This document shows positions 1 to 13,000 of a stretch of DNA of 64,000 nucleotides, piece after piece. Each line of letters starts with the position of its first letter. Within the stretch, counting starts at the first letter, position 1. The notes beneath the pieces are model-generated. The model saw nothing but the letters and a program-made list of their open reading frames with translations, was not told the origin of the DNA and searched no databases. Source of the stretch: Cenococcum geophilum 1.58 (taxonomy: Eukaryota > Ascomycota > Dothideomycetes > Gloniales > Gloniaceae); assembly GCA_001692895.1 (NCBI GenBank), contig KV748224.1, positions 62,001-126,000 of the forward strand. Direction: 5' to 3'. The translations under genes were made by a program, and so were the position numbers.

Positions 1-1466
1 ACTAAAAGGTAAAATAGTCGTCTTCTTCTACGTCAACAATATTGTCTTCTGCTACTGTAAGATAGATAAGAAGAAAGCTTAAGAAGTGATTAAGGAGCTA
101 AGTAAGGAATACTAGATAAGTACCCTTAGCGAGCTAAAATGGTTCCTAAGAATCTATATGCTACGCAATTATAGCTAGAGGCTCCTATAGCTATCCCAGG
201 AAGCCTATATTAAGAAGATAGCTAACTAGTATAAGATAGATCTTACAGGGCGTCTTTTAGATACTCCTATAGCAGAATCTAAACTCCTCCCTACTAATTA
301 CCGATTAATCCGTCTAACGCTTCTAACCCCTAATATAGATCTACTAGTTCGTCCTAAGTCTCTACCAAGAGAAGCAGCTTCTATGATGCTATATTAGAGA
401 AAAATGGGTTTAATATTTTATACAGCCACTATAACGCGTCCGGATATTGCTTTCGCAGTATTATAGCTAGTAAGATTTAATTAGGACCCTAGCCAGGAGC
501 ACCATTAAGCGGTAAATAGAGTTATTTAATACCTATATAGCACGAGGGGCAGAGCAATCTACTATGGAAGAGATATGGAAGGAACGAACGGTAAAGGGAG
601 AGATATAAGTGATAAAGGTTAAGATAATAGAGACGGTAGAGGTAAAGCGTAATTATTTATCTATGCTAGTAATGCATTATTTACGGATAACTCCATTAAC
701 AGAAAGAGCTTATAAGAATATATTATAAAGCTATTTAGGGGACTAATCGCATAGAGAGCGAATAAGCAGGATATGGTAATAACGTTAAGCATAGAAGCCG
801 AGTTGTTAGCCCTATCTTAAATAGTAAAGGAAGCTATCTTTATTAGTAGGCTATTTAAAGCAATAACGTTATAGCTAAATAAGCCCTTAATTATTAACTG
901 TAACAACACCTAGACACTCTAACTAATTATAGAAGACACGGTAAAACTAATTACAAAGCTCTAATACGTTAATATCTATTAACACTAGCTACGTTAGGAA
1001 TACGCAAGGAGACGAGTACTATTTCAATGGACAGCAACAAAGGAAATAATCGCTAATAGACTTACGAAGGCCCTGCCCAAGTAGAGGTTTTAAAGCTTTG
1101 TTAATATAATTGGGATAGTAGATATTAAGGAGCGGCTAAATAAGGAGAAGCAACTAGAGGACCTACGGGAGAAGGTTAGGGTGAGATGGAAGGATTTAGA
1201 TAAGATTATAGTTTATTTAACGCATTAACGGACATGAGAAGGTAGTTAGCTTTGTCCTTAACTAGGTCAAAGCTAAGGGGGTGTGTTAGATAATCTGTAT
1301 TCTCTGGTGGCGTAGACCGTGCACGAGTCACGTGCACGGGGCACCTGCATTGTAAATCTCTTTATCGTAGCTCGAGGGCCCCAGGTCATTAAATCAACCT
1401 TAAGACAAGATTATCAATTAATCAACCCATTTCATCAATGAATAGCTCTATATGAGTTATCTGACA
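1..1466 (+). mobile_element. Ty1/copia LTR retrotransposon, 3' part (fossil)
   Basis: Plus-strand translation shows the end of a copia reverse transcriptase (a YVNNIVF-like active-site stretch near position 30, then TRPDIAFAV near 430) followed by a copia-type RNase H to about 1200. A purine tract (about 1271-1282) leads into the 3' LTR. The 5' part lies outside the window. The element is broken in many places and heavily RIP-mutated. It is placed as copia because the TRPDI.FAV motif and the RNase H at the extreme 3' end are typical of that superfamily. Confidence 0.85.
1284..1466 (+). repeat. 3' LTR of the first copia element
   Basis: Starts TGTTAGATAA and ends TTATCTGACA, a near-perfect terminal inverted repeat, right after a purine-rich tract. 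It is 183 bp long. It keeps more CpA/TpG than the coding part, including CACGTG near 1330. Its partner LTR would lie left of the window. Confidence 0.65.
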
Positions 1467-4400
1467 CCTTAATCGGCCCCATAACTGCCCTAAAAAGCAA
1501 GTATATTACCCTGCCAATTACACAATAATTTAGACACCCGTTCCTTATATAGGGAGAGACTTTACGGACCTATATTTAGGAATCTTTTAACTATAACCCG
1601 TGCTACCTTATTAGTACGGAGATTTACCATCTGCACTGCCGTTTTGGCTACCTATTAGCCGAAAAGCTATATAGAGTCCTTAAATGCTCTAGACACGACG
1701 ACGTTAATAAGAAGGCAGTTAATTACCTAACTAAATACTGCTCCTTTTGCTAGAAATACGGATGTTCCCTAGGCCGATTTAAGTTCACCCTTTATAAGGA
1801 CCTTAACTTTAACTACTTAGTATACGTAGACATTATGTATATTAACGGCAGCCTAGTATTATATATAATTAACAAGGTAACCCGCTACTAAGCCGCCTGT
1901 TAGTTGTAAAATATATCTATAAAGCATACTTAGGATATTTTACAGACCTACTAAATTAACACGTACGTTAGACCTCCTAAGTATATTACCTACAACGCCA
2001 GTAGGAACTTTATTAGTAAGGAATTCTAGTAGTATGCTATAGCCATGGCTATATTAATAAAAGCTGTTTTAGTTGAGGCGTATTAGTCTATTAGGCTTAT
2101 TAAGCGAGCTTACCTAGCTCTACGGAGAGCTTATTAGATTATTATAGACGAGTATAAGGATATCTAAAAGGAACTGGCTTTATAGATGGCCGTAAAAGCC
2201 GTTAATAACACCGCTGGCCCTAACAGACTAGTACCTACCCTCTTAGTTTATGGAGCCTACTTAAGGATAAGCAACCTAGGCCCCTCTACCCCGTCTATTA
2301 TAGAACAAGTAGCTATAATATAGAAGGTAATGGCCAAAATAGTTAAATTACGGGCTAAATAAACTATTAATAACGCCTTATACTACTGTAACGGACCTAA
2401 TATAACCTTAGTATATAACCTCCCGCTTAACTCTAAAGTCCTTATATAGCGTGAAAGCGGTAGTTAGAATGGACCTTACTATTTACTAGCCGTAGAAAAC
2501 GAGACGTGCTGTGTATAGCTTCATAGCGGGCCAACTAGCTTTAGAAGCATGTCCGTAAAACCCTACTTTCGGCCCGAAAACACCCATAACGTTAAGCTAG
2601 ACGAATTAGAAGTAACCGCCGAACCAGATAAACTAGAAACGACTACCAAATTAGATAAACTGGAGGCATCCTTACCTACCCTAGAGGTCCCTTAGAAACC
2701 TACTAAACCTACTAAACCTGCCGTAAAGCGTGGCTAAGGACGCCCCTATAAAAATCCCATAATAGAGAACTACCTAACCTCTATAGGCATATCCGTAAAG
2801 TAATCTCCACCTATAGATATATTAGTTTTAGTATAGAAAACCCCTTTTACGGACTTACGGCGTAAAGAGATTAACGGACTACTTAAAAAGGGTATCTTTG
2901 TAATTATAACGGAGAGAGACGTTCCGTAAGGCGTCCGTATATTTAACTTACGCTTTATTAATAAGATTAAGCACCCTAGTACTAATAAAGCCTTTAAGAA
3001 ATTAAGGCTTATTGTATAAGCTTATAATAACTAGGGAAAGGACCTANTCCTTANNTAATCNCCTATAATTTAANNGGTTAGTTAACNGATTATACTTATA
3101 CTTATGCCTAGACTACAGTAAACTAAATCTATAGCCCTTTACTTATAGGATATCTTATAAGCCTACGTGCAGTCTAATACCTACCTAAGTAGGGATATCT
3201 TTATATGACTACCCTATGAGCTTAACCTATAACCAGGAATAATTTTATAGGTTATAAAACCTCTTTACAGAGTACTAAAAGCCGGAAACTATTGGTTTAA
3301 GATATACCACTAGCACTATATTAGTAAACTTAAAATGGAATAGTTAACCTATAACCCCTACCTCCTATATAGCCCATTAAATGGCCTTAGTATTATTAGA
3401 CTCTAAATAGATAATACTATTTTTTTAGTAGACCGGATATTTGCGGACGCTAAAGAGACTAAACTATAAGAAGCTAAGTTCCTAGCAAAGCCGCGAGAGT
3501 AGTTAACTAAGTAGACTCTAATTAAGTTTAATAGAGGCTTAATTATATAAAAGGGTAACTTAATTTAGCTAACCTAGGAACGCTAAGCTTAAAATCTAAA
3601 GCTTATTATAGTAAAGCTTACGGACCTTACTAGTTCCCGCGGAGAGACCTATAAGACCATAAATATAAAGGACTAATACGCTATATAGCGTGTAAGAGGC
3701 TCCTATATTATTATAGTCTGCTAACCCAAATCTGCCTATAATTTATCCTTTACGGCCCAGGTAGTAGATCTATAAGAAGAAAATATTAAGCAGCTTAATA
3801 AGCGCATTTAGTGGCAAATTAATAATGTAGTAAGGGAACTTACTTTCGTACCACTAGACCTAAGTTCCCTTAGCTTACTGGTATTTACGGATGCCTCCTT
3901 TACTAATAATAAAGACCTATTATTATAAATCGGCTTTATAATTATACTTACGGACCGTAATTAGAACGTAAATATATTATACTAGTTTTTAATTAAGTGC
4001 AAATAAGTAACCCGTAGTGTACTAGCTTCTAAACTATATACACTAGCTTATGGATTTAATATAGCAGCCGCAATTAAATTAACGGTTTAGAAGATTCTAT
4101 AACTAAAGTAGTTACCCCTAGTTTTATACACCAATTTAAAGTCCCTTTATAACTGCTTAGTTAAACTAGGTACGATATAAAAGAAGAGGCTTATAGTCGA
4201 CCTAATGTGCTTATATTAGGCCTATGAACGACGTAAGATTATAGAGGTTAAATGGATTAGTAGCGGAGATAACCTAGCGGACGCTATAACTAAGGCAAAG
4301 CTATATTAAGCCTTTAAAACCCTAATTAATATAAATAAGCTTAACCTAAAAGTTATAAAATGGGTAGAATGGGACTAATGGAGTACCTACGGTACGCCTA

Positions 4401-4550
4401 TAGCCCGTTAGAAGGCCGTACGGCTTATTATACGGCCTATTCTACGGACCGTAAGCTATTAGGTAAAAAAACAGTGGAAAGCTATAATAGAACTTAGTAG
4501 ACTTACGTGACCTGCCGAATTCTACTATATTCTACTACAGTAGTCGAATT

Positions 4551-4597
4551 AACTAATTATAATTTTCCATGCCAGGCATAGAAAATCGCCATTGGCT
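4551..4597. repeat. 47-bp hairpin, copy in the copia 3' region
   Basis: An imperfect palindrome whose arms carry ATTTTCCATGCC and GGCATAGAAAAT, about 270 bp before the candidate 3' LTR. It aligns end to end, without gaps, with copies at 8172-8218, 20565-20611 and 57108-57154. The tip of the stem differs from those copies on both arms so that pairing is kept. The following 30 bp also match the copy in element D. Confidence 0.8.
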
Positions 4598-4864
4598 CGC
4601 TTAGCACTAGCGCCTTAGCGGCCCTTAAAATCTAACTTATGGCTCATCTACTGCCTGTTAAAAGGCTATACGGTTTATTTTACGGACCGTAAGCAGGACT
4701 TACGGCCAGCTTAAGGTACCGTTTAGAAGGCAGCCTAGATAGCACCTCAGGGGAGATTTCCTATGTATTTTCCTTTATGTTTTATAGTTTTATTAAAGCA
4801 ATTACGGAGGCTGTATATAGGTGGTTTTATTTTTTAAGTACTGCTAGTGTATAATTATAGCACC

Positions 4865-5115
4865 TGTTATACTAAACGCGTGCTTACGCGTTTGGTACAC
4901 TAGGTACGCGTTTACGCGTTTAGTGCACTAACTACTTACTTACGTGTTTGGTGCACTTATAAAGCACTAACTAATTAGGGGGGAGGTGCATTAGTATATA
5001 AACCACGTAGTCTGCTTTATACAATCGACAGTTACCATCTAAACAAGTATACGACACTACATGTATTTCGTGCCCGTGGATACAACTTACTCGTACTATT
5101 AAGTTAGTACGAACA
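4865..5115 (+). repeat. Candidate 3' LTR of the second copia element
   Basis: Begins TGTTATACTAA and ends TTAGTACGAACA (imperfect inverted ends). It contains repeated ACGCGTTT/GTGCACTA blocks (4873-4960) and a TATATAAA box near 4997. No second copy is in the window, so the borders rest on the end symmetry alone. Confidence 0.45.
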
Positions 5116-7222
5116 ACTAAATATAAATAAGCTTTTAATAACCTAAAATATTATTTTATAACTACTTTAATTCTTACCTACTTTAATCTAAACCTTAAAT
5201 ATATTATTAAAATAAACTCGTCTAATTATATATTAGGAGGAGTATTATCGCAATATAATAAGAATGGTAAGCTACGCCTAGTAGCCTTTTTTTCCTAGAA
5301 ACTTACCCTTACTAAATTAAACTATAAGATATATAATAAGGAACTACTTATAATTATTAGATGCTTTAAATAATAGCATTTAGAACTTAAAGGATTGTTA
5401 TTCCTAATACGTGTATTCATAGACTATAAAACCTATAGTACTTTATAACTATAAAGTAATTAATACAGCGCTAAATTTATTAGGCTAAATACCTTTTATA
5501 ATTTAACTTTAAGATTACGTACTAACCTGGCAAACTTAATTAGAAGCCTAACTTATTAATATAATAATTATAGGACTTACTTATAAACGCCTTTAATAAA
5601 CAGATTATATATTAATTATAAATTCTACTACCCCCTAAACGCTTTAAAAAAACTATGCCCTATATTTCTAAACGCGAAGCTTAATAGGAATAAATTAGAA
5701 ATTAATAAGTGGGATATAGAAATTGATAAATTAATAGAGCACAAATATAAGAATGACCTTTAAATAGTAGATATAATAAAAGCAATTTAAATAGGGAAAT
5801 GGCAATATAAAGATATTACACTCGCTAAATGCGAAATTTGTAATAATCGGTTATACTATTAATAGAAGATAGTAGTTCCGAATTCTAAACCCTTACGATT
5901 TAAGATACTTAAATTTGTACACGATTCCCCTATAGTAGGATATCCTAGCTGTATAAAGACCTATAAGATTATCTAATAAGTATATTACTAGCCTATAATA
6001 TATAACTATATACAAAAATACATTTAAGTATATAGAATATATATATATAGGAAGACCTCTTATATAAAGAAGTAAGGAGTACTTTAACCGTTGCCAATTC
6101 TAATATAAAGACAGTAAGATATCTTAATTAACTTTATGGTTAACCTGCCTAACAGTAATAGGTTTATAAATGTTATAGTAGTTATTAATTATCTTATAAA
6201 AATGCAATATATAATTCCTATAAACTTAATTAATATAATATCAGTAGCCAAATATTTTATTAAGTACGTCTTTAAGCTATATAGACTTCCTAATTTAATA
6301 ATATCTAACTGCGGAAGCTAGTTTGTTTTAGACTTCTAGCAAGCTTTATATAAATAATTAAGTATATAAATATAACTCTTAACTATATTTTATTTAGAAA
6401 TAATTAGTTAAACTAAAATTATAAATGTAATTATAGAATAATACCTATAAATATACTGCTCCTACCTATAAGACGACTAGGAAAAGTAGCTACCTTTAGT
6501 TAAGTTTACTGTAAATAATACAAGAAATAAATTAATAGGCGTAACGCCGTTCTACGCAACCTACGGATAAAACCCTTAACTTATATCTAAACTATAACCC
6601 AAAATTAATATAATAGGACCTATAATTAAAAGGATTTAACTAATTAACGTATATAACTTTGCTAATTAAATAAAGCAGTTAACGGAATTATTATAAAGTA
6701 AATTAGCGTACGCTTAAATAGTATAGAAATAGTATATAAATAAAAAATAAGCTTCTATATAGGACTTTAGGGAAGGTAATATAGTTTACCTAAATACACG
6801 AAACCTAAAGACTTAAAAACCCTTAAAGAAACTAGACTAAAAGTTTACGGGCCTATACTAAATTAAGAAGAAACTAAGCCTATACGCTTATAAGCTTAAA
6901 CTACCAACTAAAATAAAAATATATCTAATATTTTACGTAAACTTACTATAATCTTTAAAAGGTAAACCTATAACTTATAAAGTGCCACTACTACCTTTTA
7001 TAATTATTAATAACGGTAACAGTTCTTACTTTATTAACTTAATTAATAATATATAATAGAAAATATAATCTAAATAATTTAAACTTCTTATTAAGTGGGA
7101 AGAATATAAAATATAAATTTAGGAAACCTATAACCAGATTAAGGCCAACGCGCCTTCCTTAGTAAAAGAATTCTATAAGGACCATTCTTTGCGGCCTATT
7201 TTAGCTAAATAGATATAATATA

Positions 7223-7945
7223 GGCCACTGCTAGCCATACACCCCCCAAATGATACGCGTATACCCCCTAATTGATACGCATACACCCCCTACCCTATTT
7301 GGTTTAGACGCTCCCTTATTAAGTTAGATGCTTCCTTATTAAGTTAGAATATTACGTGTGTTTGACTTATTTGCGCCTGTATCGCGAAAATTAAAGTACG
7401 CGCTATGTAAGTTTTATGACTGCAACATCACGATTAAGTCTTGATTTTAGTTATAGTTAAGTAGTAGAGTCTAAATTTGGATCGCGTATAAGTCGATTAA
7501 TTAGATTACGCAGTACTTTAAGGCGTGGCGCAAACTGATTTAGGTGCTGCTAGCTCTGCGTCGCACCGCGCCCGCGCCCACGCCCGCGCCCGCGCCTGCG
7601 CCTGCGCCCGGTAAGACCCAAATTAAACACCTCTGCTTCGCACCCAAGAGCCTATAATTGCAGAGCGTCGCGGCGGTCGGGCAGTTAACTCTATAACTAG
7701 CTCTATAATTGCCAATTACGTTAACAGATCTACTTATAGAGCCCTTAGTATTTAAGCGAAATACTATAGGCGCAAATAAGTTAAACGCACGTGATATTCT
7801 AACTTAATGAGGAAGTATCTAACTTAATAAGGGAGCGTCTAAACCAAATAGGGTAGGGGGTGTATGCGTATCAATTAGGGGGTGTATGCGTATCAATTAG
7901 GGGGTGTACGCGTATCATTTAGGGGGTGTATAGCTAGCAGTGGCC
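7223..7945. mobile_element. 723-bp non-autonomous TIR transposon (hAT-like) with iterons
   Basis: The ends are GGCCACTGCTAGC and its complement. The terminal inverted repeats run about 165 bp. An 8-bp target duplication ATAATATA flanks it at 7215-7222 and 7946-7953. Inside each TIR is a 21-22-bp unit (TACACCCCCTAATTGATACGC type), about three on the left and four on the right. The middle is non-coding and has a GCGCCC array. Unlike its surroundings it still has many CpA/TpG sites, so it is little RIP-mutated. The reversed family A element (about 57380) carries the uninterrupted site with a single ATAATATA, which proves both borders. An 8-bp duplication fits hAT (also P and KDZ types); no transposase is present, so the superfamily is an inference. 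Confidence 0.93.
7568..7610. repeat. GC-rich hexamer array (GCGCCC)n
   Basis: About seven imperfect GCGCCC/GCGCCT units inside the 723-bp TIR element. It is the most GC-rich stretch of the window apart from the host gene. Confidence 0.9.
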
Positions 7946-8066
7946 ATAATATAAAGGTAAATAACTACTACCTAATACGAATACACGAAACATAATAGCA
8001 GGAAGCTTAAAATTAAAAAGAACTTAAAATACGTTATAACGTTTGTAATACAATTACGTAATACGC

Positions 8067-8114
8067 AAGATATTAAGGAACTTTAACCACCGGTTAAAGT
8101 TGTCTAATTAGTTA
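8067..8114. repeat. Second hairpin (AACTTTAACC...GGTTAAAGTT), family A copy
   Basis: The core at 8079-8101 has perfect 10-bp arms around a 3-bp loop. The flanking bases also match copies in the reversed family A element (57225-57247 core) and in gypsy F (26492-26514 core). All copies lie in the 3' non-coding region, upstream of the 3' LTR. Confidence 0.75.
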
Positions 8115-8171
8115 GATCTGCCTTACTAAGACCTACTATAAAGATATTAGTTCTACTTACCGCCTTAACTA

Positions 8172-8218
8172 AGCCAATAGCGATTTTTTATCCTAGGGAT
8201 GGAAAATCCTAATTAGCC
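8172..8218. repeat. 47-bp hairpin, family A copy
   Basis: Aligns without gaps to copies in element D, the second copia and the reversed family A gypsy. It lies about 115 bp before the LTR. The arms pair over CGATTTTTTATCC / GGATGGAAAATC and again at the outer AGCCAAT/ATTAGCC ends. Confidence 0.8.
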
Positions 8219-8334
8219 TATTTAACGATAGAATTGGTAAAATCCTATACCGCAACCTAACGCGAAAACACACGCGATAAGTTATAAGTCTTAAATTAAA
8301 TTAAATTATTTAGACCTTCAGCTAAAAGGGGGGG

Positions 8335-8642
8335 TACTATAATAGGACTAGCTTAGTTATAGTAGGAATGTCTTAATAAAACACTTAATAGATAAATTCT
8401 AACGCTTTAACCAAATTCTACTAGATTAGTTAAATTCTACTAAAGTCTGTTAAAGACCGCGTGTATATATACGCACGCATTAACCACTAAGCCCCTAACT
8501 ATTTAATTATATAATTTTCTTGTTATTCCCTTCTCTTCTTTACGCAATGTCTTGTTTTTAGCAAGAGCTATATACCCTTAGATTTAGATAAAATTTATAT
8601 TATTCCTTTAAATCTTCCCTAAAGTCTCTTCGCGCCCTTACA
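8335..8642 (+). repeat. 3' LTR of gypsy A
   Basis: 308 bp following a run of seven G. It matches over its length the reversed LTR at 56683-56988, which fixes both ends. Contains a GTATATATACGC promoter-like stretch near 8463 and TAGAATTT-like triplets on its complement (8398-8450). Confidence 0.82.
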
Positions 8643-8959
8643 TTAAGGATATAAAAGGATAGTAAAAACTAAAAAGGTTTTTTACCTAGTTTTTTACCTA
8701 GTTTTTTTACCTAGTTTTTTACCTTTATGCTAGGAGATTGTTACGGAAGTAGGTATAAGCTATAATACAATATACTAAATGGGGTAGTAATTAAAGAATA
8801 CTACGTACGCGTAACTATATATAGTTAATATAAAGACATTTAGATACAGAAACAGAATAGGTTAGGTTAATATGGTTAAAGAAATAGAGGTAGTTATAGG
8901 ACGTGCGTAGGTGTCACGGGATAAATATGTGTAGGTAACTCCCATAACAGAGATAAGAG
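8643..8959. other. Unassigned AT-rich stretch
   Basis: No recognisable protein. It holds a short tandem array (8676-8724) and is otherwise AT-rich. It may be the 5' untranslated part of the LINE that follows, or older sequence into which gypsy A inserted. Confidence 0.4.
8676..8724. repeat. Tandem repeat of TTTTTTACCTAG, four copies
   Basis: Four copies of a 13-14-bp unit that differ only in T-run length. Possibly part of the LINE 5' untranslated region. Confidence 0.85.
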
Positions 8960-9598
8960 ACTTAAAGAGGTTATTTTCTACTAAAAAAACTAGGAAACCC
9001 CCCTATAAGCTATAAGCTTTAAAAAAATAAAATAGTAAAGGCTACTAAGCCTAAAATAAAACCTCCTATAGAGATAAGTGATGCTGAATTTTTATCTACT
9101 TCTTCTCCTCCTCTATCTTCCCCTTACCTATTTAGGAAAGATATAGAAGTAGAAAAAGTAGACAACCCGTCTCTAGCTTATACAAAAGAGAATAGAAAAA
9201 AAAGAAACCACCCCTTATTATCTCCTAAAAAAGATAACTAAAACTAAAAAAGAAATATAGTAAAAGCTAGGGCTAGTATAGCCAGTATATTCTTCCTCCC
9301 TCTTTCTTTAAAATAATACCTATAAAAGGCCTTAAAAAGCCTAACCTAGGCCTATATAAGGCTAAAAGAAAGAGAAAATAAAGAATAAGTTAAATAAATA
9401 AGGGATAACTTATAAAGTATTTTAGTAGGAGAAAATCCTACTATAAAAGAGAAAGAAAAAAGATAGGAGATAGATATCCTAAAAGGGACTAGTAGAAGAA
9501 GTAAGAGCTCTCCGTAAGGAGGTAGCCCCTAAGACCTATATAGAAAAGCTAAAGAAGAGCCTCTCTTTTTCTACTTATTCGCCTTCTTCTTCTCCTCC
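8960..9598 (+). pseudogene. LINE ORF1, first part
   Basis: A degenerate, Lys/Glu/Ser/Pro-rich reading frame, with a charged stretch ending near 9540 and a poly-Ser/Pro-like stretch (TCTTCTCCTCC) at the break. This fits the N-terminal half of a Tad1-type ORF1 (nucleic-acid-binding, Gag-like). It contains numerous TAA/TAG stops of RIP type. It is cut at 9598 by gypsy C, whose duplicated target is CCTCC, and resumes at 17542. Confidence 0.6.
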
Positions 9599-10020
9599 TA
9601 TTACGGACGCTTTAAGTACAATATTACGACTACTTGGAGAAGAGTTGGAAGAAGCTAGTTGGTTAATACAGGCACGGTCTAGGATGGAACCCGTAGAACC
9701 ATGTGACGAGGAATGGTAAGCGAGTTATATAATATTATACGCAGTATACGCAGTGTACGCGGTATACGCCTATGTATAATACGTATAACACGTATATTAT
9801 ATACAAGGAGGATTTTATAGGAGTACGGTTGTGTATTTAAGGACCCTTAGTCCCTACCTAGATAGTTCCTTCCTTATAGTAATTCTTAGAATATAATTAG
9901 AGTTAATCTATTAGGCAACTACTTTACCAGTTATTATTATGTTATTAACTTACTTGCAATACCTATATACCTAGCCTATTAATAAGTCTACCGTAGTTCC
10001 TACTATAAGGCTCCGTTATA
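9599..10020 (+). repeat. 5' LTR of gypsy C1
   Basis: 422 bp, the same length as the partner at 17120-17541. Contains alternating CGCAGTATA units near 9740-9770. Confidence 0.95.
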
Positions 10021-13000
10021 CAATTACTACTACAGTTATGGTTTTAATAAGTTAAATAACATGCTACTAAAAGCAGCCACTATAACGCTATTAATGGCGG
10101 CAACTACGTTAGGATTAGGTAACGACACTAGTATAGTAGACACTAATTTATAATAACCTATAACGGTAAGACAGTTATAAGTAATAGTTAACCAGTTAAT
10201 GGGAGATAACGTAGTACTTAAAAATAGGATTAATGGGATAGGAGTAGTAAAGGTTAAGTTACTATTAATTAAAAGATTCTTAGGAGAGAGATTAAAGCTT
10301 AAAGGATTCCTTACGTAAATATACTTTAAGGTTATGTAAGAGGGAGCAAAGCTGGTAATAACTATGGATTAAGTAGTATACGTAGGATTGTTCCTATTAG
10401 GAAGAGTACTTAAATAGTTTAAGTCTTACCTTATAGAGATATAAGTAAATAGAATAATAATAACAAACCAAGAAGTACGGTTTATATTCTTAAGTTAGGG
10501 AGGGTTTATAGAGTGACTTATATAAATATTTAGAGATTTGGAGGTAATAACTATAGCGGAAAGAAAACTCTAAGATATTACGCAATAAACCTTAGTAATT
10601 AAGTATATAACGCAGTTCTAAACGCTAGTAATATAAGTTAAGTGGAATAATAAGGCGCTTATAGCATAGTATAAATAGGGACTTAAGGCTAAAGTTTAGG
10701 ATGTAATTATTCTAATGGAAGATGCGGATATTTTAAGGGAACTAATAAACTAAGTAATAAAGATTAATAATAGGATCTACTAAAGGAAATAGGCTAAGAA
10801 AGGCTAGGATAGAGTTCTATAGTTATATAAGACGTAGAGTATATAATAACCTAAGCTAAATTAGAAAATATAGTATGGCGTAGAGCTAATAGACCTAAGT
10901 AGTACTAAAGAAACCTATAAGAGATAGAGTAAGAAACTATGGAAACTTAGAGGTTAAGGATTAAGTAATTATAGGACTAAGGAGTATAGGCTAAACTAAG
11001 GATCTTAGTAGCAGAAGATATTTAAGCGGACTCTATAATAAAAGNAATAGTTTAAAAAGGGAGCTTATATAAATTGCGGAAAATAGGGTTATTTTACTAG
11101 AGACTATAAAAGTGGTTAGAGTTATTATGTAGTAAAGGGAACTAGATTAGTAGTATATAATATAAATATATAAAGGGATAATAGTGTACTGTAAGGAATA
11201 AAAGAATGTTTAATTAGAAGTTTTGCGTTTTATTATAATAACGTATACTAAATTTATAAAGACGCTAAGTATAGTGTAAGCTATTGGCTATAAAAACTAG
11301 AGTTAAGAGGACTTAAAGGAACTAAAGAGTTAGATAAAGAATAAGATTAACTCTATAAGCTGGATTAAAATATTATAGTAATATATAGATAATAATTAGT
11401 AATAATGATAATAGAGTTAGAGTATTTATTAATTAATAGTAATAAGGATAGTAAAAGAACTAATAGGGGTATTTAAACCTTAATAATGTAATAGAAGTAA
11501 AGACTAAAACCGCTATAGAGCAAGGTTTAATAATAGGTATTATAACACTATTAAATACGGTATCTATTGCTTTATAAGACGGAAGGAGTAATATTTAGAG
11601 ATGATTAAGCAAGCAAACAACTGCTAGTGCTAGCTTACTACTTAATAAAGGTAAAAGACTAAAGGCTTAAGATTCTTAAGATGAGATAAGAGATAACTAA
11701 GATTCTTAAGATAAGATAAGGTATGCTTAAGGACCTATAATAGACGAAAACTGATGGGATAGAGTAATAGCTTAGTTTAATAATATATAAATAAGCTTAG
11801 GATGAAGTTTCCTAAAGGTATAAGACTCTTAAGACGAAATAAGGACACTAGTAAAGCCTAGTTAGACTAAGGCTGGAGTACAGCTTAAGAAAGAAGTAAG
11901 CTTAGGGTTAAAGAATCTAAGGGGTTAAGAATTTGGAGTATGAATAAGGACACCCGTAAGAAAGAAGCAAGAGACTTCGCTATAGATTAGGGAATCTATA
12001 GTATAAATAGTAGTTAGATTGGGAGATAGATATATAGACCTAAAAGATTTACTAGGTAAATAAAGTATTTAACCTAAAGATTAAAAAGTCGATATAGTAA
12101 TTAAAAAGTAAGAGAATTTTAAGGATCTAATTATAAGATGTAAGTAATAAGAAACTATAGACGAATTTAGAGTAAGAATTATTATATAGTAAGAAAAGAA
12201 ACTAGATATAAGATTTAGTATATTAGGTTGTATAAGGGATAGAGTACCTATATAAAGAATTACTAATAGGCTAAGAATAGGTATACTAAGAGCTAAGTGG
12301 CTTACTAAACTAGAAAATAAAGAGAATTTAGGGATTCCTATTAGGTTTGAAGAATAATATATAAAAGGCTATTATAACGTAGTAATAAGAAGATACTTCT
12401 TTATGGACAGACTATATATACTCTAGCAGCTGTACTAAAAGTAGTATAGGCAACGACATAATAATAAGTGGGAAGATTTCTATATATGGTTGGATAAAAA
12501 AGTTATCTAAAACTACCTAATTACGGAAAAAGCGATGAATTATATTAAGGGAGCTTTAATTATAATATTAAAGGATCTAGAGGAATAATTAGAGGACTAG
12601 AGAACTAAGAGGCGCGTTTTAATACCTACGAATAAAGTTATAACGTTTAGATTAGTATAATAGAGGTTTAAACTTAAGGATAAAAACGAGTTAAGAGTTA
12701 ACCTAAAGCACCTAGCATACTATATGCTATTATGGATTATATGCGTAGACGATATATATAAGATGTATAAGAATCTAAAGAAAAAGAACCGGAAATACCC
12801 TATAAGGATATACTAGATAATAGATAAACAATAGTATAGAAATACTAAGTATATATATAGCTAGCATCCAGCAGAAGTCTAAGAGGAAGGAAGTTTAATA
12901 CTTTAACCAGAAAGGTTCCTTATAGAAGAATGCTTAGATAGATAATAATAGTAGGAATGTCTAGAGAATACCTGTTTATAGTATATTAAAGATAAAAAAT

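Larger units (their letters stand above)
1467..5115 (+). mobile_element. Ty1/copia LTR retrotransposon, 5'-incomplete (fossil)
   Basis: The domain order is integrase (about 1700-2600), reverse transcriptase (about 2840-3500) and RNase H (about 3850-4370). Integrase before RT is diagnostic of copia. Short recognisable stretches include FRSMSVKPYF after the integrase core, KPLYRVLKAGNYWFK in the RT and GDNLADAITK at the RNase H end. No 5' LTR or gag is visible, so it is 5'-truncated or its start is unrecognisable. Many breaks in all frames; RIP-mutated. A small cluster of Ns lies in the RT at about 3047-3075. Confidence 0.82.
5116..8642 (+). mobile_element. Ty3/gypsy element, family A, 5'-truncated (fossil)
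   Basis: It starts in the end of the RT and RNase H (AFNNLKYYF, then SSNYILGGVLSQY near 5225), continues through integrase (MVNLPNSNRFINVIVV near 6136, zinc-binding part before it) and ends with a chromodomain-like stretch (about 7010-7200), a short 3' non-coding region with two hairpins, a polypurine tract (about 8325-8334) and the 3' LTR. RT before integrase plus a chromodomain places it among gypsy chromoviruses. Broken many times and RIP-mutated. Interrupted by a TIR transposon at 7223-7945. A reversed copy of the same family is at 56683-60487. Confidence 0.9.

Noticed and set aside
6136-6321. Separate 61-codon gene
   Set aside because: It is an open piece of the gypsy A integrase.
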